From: Arctopsyche grandis
Taxonomy: Eukaryota; Arthropoda; Insecta; Trichoptera; Hydropsychidae
Direction: 5' to 3'
Length of the DNA stretch: 64,000 nucleotides
Assembly: GCF_051622035.1 (NCBI RefSeq)
Contig: NC_135360.1
Span: 28,785,206 to 28,849,205, forward strand
The position numbers were made by a program, and so were the translations under genes. Positions 54,905-64,000 of the stretch are shown here, one piece after another; within the stretch, counting starts at the first letter, position 1; the number at the start of each line of letters is the position of its first letter. The notes beneath the pieces were generated by a model that was given only the letters and a program-made list of their open reading frames with translations, was not told the DNA's origin and searched no databases.

Positions 54905-55530
54905 CGAATTTTAGTTTTGATTTTTAAATGCTTTTTATTATTACTAAATTATGTTCACAATACATCTTATATCTATTTTAATAGCTACTGATCTACTGAT
55001 CATTTTCTATTTTACAATTTTACTTTATTTGGTTAGTAATCATAGTATTGTTACGTATGCAGCGGATTGAGCGAATTGCACTTAGACCAACGGATATCTG
55101 TTATCGGGTTAACTAAGTGCATGCACTTACTTCGAAGGATTATATCTGGACTATAAGTGCATTTAGGCTAAACAATAACCGTTATTAGTTATTTCTCAGA
55201 ATCGGTACGGGGAGACCCAATGTCGTGGAAACACATATCCGAATACGTGACTATACAACAGGTAAACAGATTAGGCGTCCTGAGAGATCTACCCTCTATA
55301 AGGCGGTACGTAGGCGATATCATGTCATTCTGGACTGAGCACTGTCAGTGCGTGTATCTCCTTAATCATCAATAAATGCTGTGAAACGACTGTTGGCCTT
55401 TTACTTGGATCCTCCACCCACCCCTACGCAACAGTATTATATTATTCTAATGTTAATGTACAGCATACTAGGAAAAAGAGTTCAAAAACCTATTTACAAT
55501 TTTCTTTGCGAATACAATGTACTTACAATA
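54905..55530 (-). mobile_element. R3 LINE fragment split by a solo LTR
   Basis: R3 at 54905-55048 continues at 55434; the copy at 22735 is uninterrupted at the same point. Confidence 0.6.
55049..55433 (+). mobile_element. Solo LTR, 385 bp, TSD GTAT
   Basis: Starts TGTTACGTATGC, ends CCTACGCAACA. GTAT at 55045-55048 and 55434-55437. AATAAA lies in ATCAATAAATGCTGTG. The unoccupied R3 copy at 22.74 kb reads AATCATAGTATTATATT through the site, proving both ends. Confidence 0.92.
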
Positions 55531-56340
55531 AGCTTGTAAACCAAAAAGGCCGCTATACCACCAAAAGCGTTTTTCATTCTAGTAAGTCAATAAAGTGAAG
55601 ATGAGGAATCGAGGGAAGAATAGATTAATCAATTTTTTTAGGCGGCCATGTTTGGGCAACGTAGTGCCACATACTGGAGCGACCCAGCACATTGGAGCGA
55701 CGTGACGCGATGTACAAACGAATGCACATATTAGGTCCATGAAAATAATGGTATCCAAAGTTCAGCTACCACCGTTGAAATGTTGAAAGTGTTTTTGAAA
55801 GCGTACGTACGTACTGAAAACAATAACAACGCCACCCTTGTTCACAAAGCGAATATGTTCCGTTGTGCAGAGTCGTTTAATTCAATTCCGCAATATGCAA
55901 ATACGGATCGCGCAATTACGCAAAACGATGTCGCGTGTGTTGTGCATTACAGGGCCTGGGTTGTCGACTCGACTCTTGTGTCGTGAATTAATGTGACTGC
56001 AACCAAAAACTGTGGTGTGCATTGATTTGTCGTAGCCATTCGGAACGTGCTATAACACGTGTTGTGACATTGGAACCATCCGCATGTTAACAAGTGGAGT
56101 TGTACTGTGAGTCTAACTGGAGGTTGGTTATATTTTCTTTGTACTGTTAGTTATATATTTAGTTGGTTAGTTGGTTATATTTAGTTGTACTGGCCTATTA
56201 TTAATTAATTTATTTGCAATTTCGCCATAGTCACAAAAAGAAAAAAATATACAATAAGATGATAAAATAACATAACCATAATTAAAAACTAGGTATGAAA
56301 TATTAGTTCAATAAACCAAAAGGTTTCTGAGAAAAACATA

Positions 56341-57480
56341 AAAAACCTCGATTCTCTAGAGTAAAACTACTACTTCCGGTTCAGATAAAAATATTTAAAA
56401 AAATATAAGGTTGTAAAGATTATTATTTCTATTACATGTAAAAAAAATTTAATCCGATTCAGTTAGCGGTTTGGGAGATAATTGTATTCAAAAACTTTAA
56501 AAAAAGGGGACACCTATAAGGGGAGGTACCATTTCCAGTCAACTTAAAAATTTGAAAAAAATTTACGTCGTGTCGATAAGAATTTCAGTAACCGATACTA
56601 AGTTTCAGTTCAATAGGACTAACGGTGTTCAAAAAATCCCCAAAAAAACAGACACACACACACACATACACACATTTTTTCTAGATCATGAAAACGTGAT
56701 CAATAATCGATTCTGATTTCGAATCAGACGAAATCTCGAGTTCGAATTTTCGCAAGATCACAAAACTTGGATGTGACCACCCCATGTATTTGAGGAGCAT
56801 AAGATGGTCACAAAACAAAATTCGATATTGTTTTGTGACACATTCACACTTACCGGCAGCATTATGAAATACTAATAGCTATCACAGCATTTTCGATACA
56901 CGTTGAGCGCAAATGTATGGAAACTTACACAAGACAAAAGTTCTACTTCCGGTTGTCGGATTTTGTTAAATTTTTTTTTATTACTTAAAATCACTATCAG
57001 TACAATAGTCATTAAATATCAAGAAAATAAAAATAATTTAAAAGGTCAAAATAAAATGATGAAATATTGTATTAAAAAAAAAATACAACTTTCGGTTTAC
57101 GAATTCTGACCAAAACCTTATCAGCTCTAAGTTAGTACATAAAGAATACAAATATCAATTTTCAGCTTGATACGTTCAGGGGTGTGGACAGAATCGTGGT
57201 CACAACATTTTTGACCTTTCTAAGAGGAAAAAATCCCACTTCCGGTTTATAAAATTTAGTAATTTTATTTTTATTTTCATTACATTGATGAAAGAATAAT
57301 ACTTGAATATTTTCGTGAAGATCGTGCATCTTAAAGGGGTCGAAAAAAATAGTGGAAGAAAAATCGAACAAGATTAAACTGACATTTCCGGTTGACGGAT
57401 GCTTATCAAATTTTATAAATAACTTGGGATTAAACTAAAACTTCTCGATATAAAATTTCGGTTCAATAAAGGTTCGGGTC
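56341..57480 (+). repeat. Rearranged second array of the MULE-linked sub-repeats
   Basis: Inverse of the 41490-42640 region. ACTTCCGG-type sites lie at about 56379, 56945, 57088, 57238 and 57383; the last four are spaced 143-150 bp. The order is permuted: 56341-56768 matches 41900 to 41490, then 56769-57480 matches 42640 to 41930. No transposase sequence accompanies it. Confidence 0.7.
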
Positions 57481-58640
57481 GTTTTATATATGTACATATC
57501 ACTGTCAAGCAAGGATAAAAACTATTATACCATTTCAACGAAACAGCTCGAATGTGTCGTTTTGAAAAGAATATTCCATGTACAGTACCATGAACGCCAT
57601 ATTTTTCTATATGTTAAAAACTATCTAAAAAAAACCCACGTCTCACATCCCACGCTGTGTGATTTCGCCCTTAACGTGCCTATTGTCTAGGCATATAAAG
57701 ATCTACCCTGGCGAGTCTATTATTTATGAACGCACTCGCCCAGGTCTGTGAGAACTCTAGCGTATTCTTTGTTCGAGAACTTACTGAGTCCCGTTAGCCT
57801 AATCCGGGGCCTCTATTGTTCACCCACGAATTCATTTAGACAGTGGATACTCGCTCTCTCTCTCTCTCATGTTTCCACGTTTCAGTATTAAAAAATACTT
57901 ATCTAAACTATCATGAGATTAATTTCGTTTTTTTTTAATTTACATGATTCTAGTGAATAATAATCTAAATACGGATATTATATCTCAATATGTGGGTACA
58001 TTCAATATTATTAACCCTCCGGACTACGAAATTACTTTTCACCGCTAATTGTATCGGTTGTTGGTCTGTTGATGGTCATTCATTTGAATTAAAATTTCGG
58101 CTAGGGTGCTCGCCATTTTTATCGTCGCCATATTTTAATAAAATGAAAATTTTGTTGTTGTCGAAAAACGATCGTTTCACATATTTTATTAGTCGGATGT
58201 GCGCGAACAGGTTTAATTAAGATAAACTGTGCACTGTGACCGCGCCATGGTTTATTTAAATTTGCCGCACTGTCGTCGAAATACCGATGCTCTATACAAG
58301 ACTATTTACATATCTTTATTGTTTATGTTCATTAATATGTTTGTATAAAGATGGATGTTTGTTTGTTTGTCCGCATATCTACAGTTTTCAATTTAGGACC
58401 ACTAAATTTGATAAACATTTTTTTTTTCACCCATCTAAATAGCATCAAGTAATTTTTATATTAAAATTATCTATCAAGTACATACATACATATAAAGGAT
58501 GTTTTTAATAGGTAATAAAGACAACACATGCAAATCGTGGTAATGGTCATGGTATTGGCTTTATTGGAAATAGTACATTACTAATGTACTTTACTAATGT
58601 AATGTATTAAATTAGTGTTTGAATGTAATATCGGGCATAT
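57481..58640. other. No gene supported
   Basis: Includes a less AT-rich part (57640-57880) with TATAAAG at 57698 and a CT repeat at 57853-57868 that could be an LTR remnant. Nothing firm. Confidence 0.3.
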
Positions 58641-58644
58641 GTAT

Positions 58645-59243
58645 AGGCGGTAGTGTCCCGACGAAATCGCGCGGGACAAAATGGCTGGGACAAAATCGCG
58701 AGTACAAAATTGCTTGGACAAAACCGCGCAAACCAAAATAGCGTGGGGACAAAATCGGGCAACGCATACATACATATATAAACAAATATCAGCAAGAAAA
58801 TAAATACAAAAACAAGTAATATACATATTAAAAACAGGTCTAATGTACAAGAAAAATCCGATTAAACACAATAATGATAGAATAAGAATCTTTTATTTAT
58901 TTTGAAAGTGTATTTTTGAATTTGTGTTGATCCTTCGAGATTATTTTTAATTTAGGACATATAATTATATTTAATATGTGTATTTTTATTATTGAAGTTT
59001 CAATAAGGTGTGAAAAAATTCAAAAGTACACATTCAAAACTAATAAACGATTATTATTATATCAATATTGTGTTCTATCGGATTTTTCTTATACATTAGG
59101 CCTGTTTTTAATATTCATATTTATAGTTTTTATATTTATTTTCTAGTTTATATGTGCGTTGCGCGATTTCGTCGCAGCGTGGTTTCGTCGAAGCGAATTT
59201 TTGTCCCCGCGATTTTGTCCCGCGCGGTTTTGTGACGGTGCCA
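58645..59243. mobile_element. Foldback element with GGACAAAATCGCG motif arrays
   Basis: Left arm 58650-58765 has about seven tandem 13-16 bp units of the GGACAAAATCGCG type. Right arm 59160-59237 has about five inverse units (GCGATTTTGTCC). The roughly 390-bp AT-rich centre has no frame. Same motif family as 18821-19023. Confidence 0.7.
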
Positions 59244-59249
59244 AGGCTG

Positions 59250-59500
59250 GTTCGAATAATGCGCTACCTGGAAGTCCAATTTTCGACCACATTTTTGAGA
59301 AGTTGGGGCTGTATATTGGCAATAACGCGGCGAAGTCTTCTAAATCGTCCATCGTTTCTGGTTGCTCGCTCCGCTACAAATGATTGCAAACCACGCGGTC
59401 GCATGCTCATTTCATACTTTTGTCTCGGTTTTTGCCATTTTAAGCTTGCCAGAAAGATACAACTCAATTTTAAGAATTGCCAATCATCAGTGTACATCGA
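59250..59500 (-). pseudogene. DDE transposase C-terminal relic (mariner-like)
   Basis: The minus-strand frame contains RRVIANIQPQLLKNVVENW followed, after a stop, by RIIRTSLG. This pattern of IxxIxPxxLxxVxxNW plus a basic tail is typical of the last residues of mariner/DDE_3-type insect transposases. Only about 60 recognisable codons remain, directly beside the foldback element. Confidence 0.5.
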
Positions 59501-60500
59501 AATGTCATCTGCGCAACCCCATGGATATCTCGTCTTTCGTACATGCTGAAATTCAAACAGTCAAAATTCAATCAAAATGAGCATGCACCATTATGCATGC
59601 ATGCATTACGATTTTCACAAGCGTAATTCTGGTGTAAGTTTTTATACATAAATACGGTACAATGGCAAACCAAAATATGCATAAATCATCTATTAACTGG
59701 AAAATTGGCTGTCATTAAAAAAAGTGTTGCCAATTTGAAAAACAAACCTCTAAAAAAAACACCTATGCATAGATTGACTTTATACAATCTGAATACTGGC
59801 TTTAAATATGTCGAACTGAATTTATAAACGAAATAATCACACTTATGAATGTACCAGTCGCTGGCATCATGCATATTTATATATGCAGGGTGTTGGCTTT
59901 TACCGTGTGTGGTTTTTGGAACGTAAATAGAGGAGTGCCAATTAATTATTTCCGATGAAAGCTGTTATTCTATTACACGCGCCCGTGCTGCATTATCATA
60001 ATAATCGCATGGGCTTTGTCAAATAAAACACTTGTCCCTAATTAGTGTGTTTCATTTTGACAACGGCAATGCGAATTTGGACGGTGTTAGGCAAAAATTT
60101 AGCCCTTTAACACCAGATTAATATTAATGAACTGAATACAGAATCACATAACCCATTTTAGTGCATACATACTTACATAGCTTAATCTATGGGTCGTATT
60201 AAACATTCAAACTTTTGTTACTGATTTTTCTGTATACGTAAAATACATTCTAAAATTTATTGTAATAACATTCGCCCCTGCTTAACTTCACAGGTTACAT
60301 AATTGAACAGCTAATTTTTTCACACTACCTCCAATTGTAAATATTATATTAAAAGCCTTTACACGTTCTCATATACATTTTTAACTTACTTATATAAATA
60401 ATTATATTATTGTATAAATAATTTTTATATAGATTATTATTAGCGTAATATTCTTCTAGCTCACCCTCACAACTACATAGGTTTCTCAATTATTCGACGT
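59501..60500. other. No feature recognised
   Basis: AT-rich unique spacer. Confidence 0.4.
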
Positions 60501-60503
60501 TTT

Positions 60504-60593
60504 CGAATAAAAATTGATGAAATATTCGAATATCGAATAAAAATTGATGAAATATTCGAATATCGAATAAAAGGTAATGAAATATTTGAATAC
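60504..60593. repeat. Three 30-bp tandem repeats
   Basis: Units at 60504-60533, 60534-60563 and 60564-60593. The first two are identical; the third has diverged. The first two each contain the palindrome ATATTCGAATAT. Confidence 0.9.
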
Positions 60594-60859
60594 TCGTATT
60601 TTTTTTTTGATTTTCACCAGTATTGTTTAAGAAATTAGGGCAAAAAATCGACAAGTTGTCTGTAAAATATTATTTAATTAAAATAGCTATTGGTTTATTA
60701 TAATTAATTTAAATAATCATTGATTACTTATATAATCGTTTACTTTTTAAATTTTATAATGTATTAATATCCGTTAAATTTTTTGCCGTATTTCCGAGAG
60801 CATCAGAAGCAAATTAATAGTGGGTATATTTACGAATGACTTTTGGCAAATATAAAGAA

Positions 60860-60960
60860 CTAGTGTTTTGCTCGTTGATTTCAACGGGTGGTTTCAGAAA
60901 GGAATTGATACACACATTAAAATTGTATTTTATATTTAAATATAATGTTAGGTCATTTAT
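60860..60960. repeat. CTAGTGTT repeat
   Basis: CTAGTGTTTTGCTCGTTG, a small hairpin (CGTT...AACG), then GGAATTGATACAC. Closely matches the start at 63587. Confidence 0.45.
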
Positions 60961-60979
60961 AGGCACGCGCACGTATTAA

Positions 60980-61488
60980 CCAGCAGCGTGGTCTAGTGGT
61001 GAATGTTGAATTATTTCGTACTTGATGTTACGAGTTCGATTCCCCGCTAAGTCTCGTTGTTGGCCAGACCTTGATTTGTCTAGGTCGATCGTTTCTTATC
61101 AGAATTTGCCAATTTTTCTGATTTTCATTGAAACGATTCCTGTAAAATTGGCGTTTCCTTCCCAATTTTCTGTTGCGAACCTTTAGTTATTGTTATATCT
61201 TAGGTTTCGCCATATTGCTCACCATAGATGTCTCTGTGGTTGTTTATCGAATATAAAATTCGTATTGTTACATGAAAGTTATTCATCGTTATTTATCGTA
61301 TTAATACGATGTTTGTAATAGATGTATACTGACCATAGATGTCAGATATTTAGATTTACATGTATCTATGTAATAATTATGTGGACCAGGAAGGCGCATT
61401 TGGGGTTTACCTGTTAAGCCTTCCTGGTATATTTGTATATATGTATGTGAAAATATGTATGTAAATAAATAAATAAATAAATAAATAG
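60980..61488 (+). repeat. tRNA-derived SINE, second subfamily, full length
   Basis: AACCAGCAGCGTGGTCTAG head, B-box GAGTTCGATTCC, a long body shared with 15341-15777, tail hairpin CCAGGAAGGC...GCCTTCCTGG (61385-61427) and an (AAAT)n end. Confidence 0.8.
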
Positions 61489-61589
61489 AAAAATTTTGAG
61501 TGCGCGCATTACACGCTTTCCGATCCAACCCGGTTACCCATTTGAAATGATTAATGAATGTGTGTGTGTCTTCATGGATGTGTATATGT

Positions 61590-61900
61590 GTGTACGCTTC
61601 CGGGTAGCGCATCTGAAGCTGACGTCATCCGTTCCAAGTCAGGTTCTCAATATCAGGAGCACATGCCAGAAGCTCCACACCCCCCCACTTTCCCTCTCCC
61701 CCGCGTTTCCTAGAAATGATCGGTCATCACGTCAAATACCTGTAGCGGATGCTTAAAATGCACCCATTGGTCAGAATGTATCGTCGTTGCTCTAATTGGT
61801 CAAACTTTTTAGTCCACGTGGACCACTTCACGCTGATTGGTTGTGCGCCTCGCTCGCGTGTATTTATTTTATTAAATATCTCTAGGCACAACATATGTAC
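61590..61900 (+). promoter_or_regulatory. Promoter-like cluster of factor sites
   Basis: A full CRE palindrome TGACGTCA (61620-61627), three inverted CCAAT boxes ATTGG (61766, 61795, 61836), and a 12-bp palindrome GTCCACGTGGAC around an E-box (61812-61823). A TATTTATT lies at about 61861. No exon was found downstream in the window, so the gene, if any, lies beyond it. Orientation is a guess. Confidence 0.35.
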
Positions 61901-63580
61901 ATATACATACATACTCCTGGCATTCTAAAATTTGCTATTTTGAAATCTCCATATTCATCCGACGTGGAGATTTCAAAATACACTCGTCACGCGTCCGTCA
62001 CATACACACAAACATACATACATCGCGTCAGTCTATTGTCCACATTGCCGGATTTATCCACAATAATCCGTTTTTTTTTTCTATTCCGATACTTATTCTG
62101 ATAGTTTTTTTCTATTCCGATATTTTTTTACTATTCCGATAATTTTACCTTTTCGCCAACCTCTCGCCATGTCAGATTTTAATTGTTTAAACGCCAATTA
62201 CTTTTTCTTTTTTCACTCTATATTTTTATATAGTATATTATTATGCCGTTTTCAACGCGTTCAAGGTACACTATTATAATTACGACTGTTTGTCGGTCAA
62301 CTATGTAGAAAAGACAACATTTTTGAAACAAAATAAAGGCACATGGAAAAGGACCATGGATTGTTGGAACTGCATTATCGGCACGGCCCACAGTACTGCG
62401 TTTTCAAAAATTATGGGAAACAATTACTTTCCGTGAACGTATCAATCTGAAAATTTATATTTGTATTCCGCGGCCGCTCGAGTACATTGAAAGAAAAATT
62501 GACAACCCATATTGCTCAATTGGGCCATTTTTTTCATTCTAATATATTTTTCAAATTTCATTCGAAGTAGTATAAATGAATATTTTACAAATTTTCGTAG
62601 ACGAAAATCGGTCGAATACTCGAATCTTCGATTGGCAACCCTACTCACAACATTATTCTAAATTTACCTAATCGGTCCAACAAACCAGATAGTAATTCCC
62701 GCACAAGCAGAATTTAAATTTGATATTCTAACTTGCTTTTCTTTGGGAAGATCTCCGCGAAATTTTCACGCCCGATAAGTTGAGTGCTGGTTGCAAATTC
62801 AGAACGTTTCCAGACAGAGCACGCTCTCCCAATATTTGGCCAAAGTGCAATATTTTCGATGAAAAAGCGTATGTTACGCTAGGTGGGCACGTGTCGATCA
62901 TACATTTAACGACATTATATCGAAAGCATCAACGTCGTTTCGACGACAAATTTCATTACGATGTCGGCCACGTATTAACCCGTTTTCGTCGGCGGGCAAT
63001 TTTCACCAGACCTTGCAAAAAACAGGTGACACATTCGACGGTGGCCACCCCCTGCCACCCCTTGCCCTTTCGCAAATAGAGTGAAACATCACCGTGAAAT
63101 AAATTGTTTTTCCCTTTTGGCGACGTGGAGAAAAACAATTTTTCTCGGCTTGTCCGCTTTATTGACAGCGCCGCGGCACGTTTCATAGCTTTACGTGAAA
63201 AATATCTAAGGGAAGAAGGGTCTCGTCTGGGGTGGGGGATTCGAGGGTGGGTTTCGCAGGGGGAGGCTTCGAAGGAGGGCCACTTCGGCCCTCTCGTCGG
63301 CATTACAAGGTGTTAACTTAAGTACTTTTAATACGGCCATAGACTCGCGATGAATAAGCAAAATTACAGTGCATGCACAGGGTGCGGCGGTGATACGGGA
63401 GATTATAAAATCTTTATGGCTCATTCGATTGCTCTAATTCGGATATTATATTTAATCCAATTTAAAGCCAAGTAAGCGACGCTATGAATTTAATGTAGAA
63501 CAGTTTTGGAAACGGTCTAAAAATTGTATATTAATAAATTTTATTCCAGACGATAGGACTGCAATCCCTATCATTCATAT
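61901..63580. other. No gene supported
   Basis: The second half (62740-63330) is GC-richer and non-repetitive, with short frames on both strands that I cannot link to a family. A fragment near 62435-62468 resembles the MULE-linked array. Confidence 0.35.
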
Positions 63581-63586
63581 AAACAG

Positions 63587-63830
63587 CTAGTGTTATGCCC
63601 GTTTAAATTTCAACGGGTGCTATTGGATTGATACATGATTTAAAATAAAGTTACAATATGAATAGTAATAATTAATCGGAATCGGAACAGAAACAGAAAT
63701 CGGGAATCGGTTATGCCAATTATATTATGCATTAGAAAATAATAATAAAATTATAAAACCCGAAGTCAGCATCGAAGTCGAAATCGGAATCGGGAATCGG
63801 ATAATATGAAAAAAGAAATGATCAAAACCT
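63587..63830. repeat. CTAGTGTT repeat followed by an ATCGGA-rich microsatellite
   Basis: CTAGTGTTATGCCCGTT with a CCCGTT...AACGGG hairpin (63598-63617), then imperfect (GGAATC)n blocks at 63670-63712 and 63765-63805. Confidence 0.5.
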
Positions 63831-64000
63831 CGTAAGGCAAAAGGTTTATGAGAGCGGCCCGGGTTTGATCCGCAAGCTCTCAATTTCATTTTATGATTTT
63901 TTTTAAATATCGTCAAAATATAATTCATTTTAATAAAAAAAAAAATATTTAATTGATTACTATAAAAACAAAAAAATGGTTCAAAACCTCGCCAAATAAA

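Noticed and set aside
58008-58220. Possible piggyBac end (TTAACCCTCCGG)
   Set aside because: No matching inverted end or second TTAA could be paired with it.
60504-60593. CRISPR-like repeats
   Set aside because: Direct tandem repeats without spacers in a eukaryotic genome.
62780-63079. 99-codon plus-strand frame and its antisense partner in the GC-richer block
   Set aside because: No family recognised, no good start context and no splice-consistent extension.
63838-63890. GGGTTTGATCC B-box near the window end
   Set aside because: No A-box at the proper distance and no cloverleaf; probably a decayed SINE head.

Overview
The window is nuclear DNA from an animal, almost certainly an insect. 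It is AT-rich, its genes are split by GT-AG introns, and it is packed with eukaryotic transposons; no bacterial-type operons are seen. The order cannot be fixed from the sequence alone.

Five protein-coding genes can be assembled exon by exon, each with an open frame across every junction. (1) 999-3615 (+): palmitoyltransferase ZDHHC6, 8 exons, 413 aa. (2) 6029-22084 (-): alpha-tubulin, 8 coding exons, 450 aa. Its first coding exon appears to be only the ATG at 22084, with a TATA/initiator promoter near 22.3 kb and an 11.3-kb first intron. (3) 42792-45303 (-): an intact 3-exon Mutator-like (MULE) transposase of 754 aa. (4) 47074-47692 (+): frataxin, 2 exons, 183 aa. (5) 47805-53785 (+): a KIAA0825 (DUF4495) homologue, 17 exons, 875 aa. 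ZDHHC6 (palmitoylation at the ER), tubulin (microtubules), frataxin (mitochondrial Fe-S assembly) and the KIAA0825-like protein are unrelated housekeeping functions that are merely neighbours.

Most of the rest is mobile DNA. There are about fifteen copies of tRNA-derived SINEs whose tails form hairpins; six solo LTRs with 4-bp target duplications; a hAT deletion derivative with a perfect 8-bp duplication; piggyBac-like TTAA elements; MULE-type miniature elements with perfect 9-bp duplications; several foldback elements; and RTE-like and other LINE fragments. Several are nested. The alpha-tubulin first intron (10795-22081) and the 22.4-42 kb interval hold little else.

The most unusual signals are: SINE-tail hairpins that keep the loop while the stem changes on both sides; a roughly 145-bp tandem array carrying CCGGAAGT beside the MULE transposase gene, with a rearranged copy at 56.3-57.5 kb; foldback elements whose arms are arrays of a 13-16 bp motif; and solo LTRs whose target sites can be read directly, one of them confirmed by an unoccupied paralogous site inside the same window.
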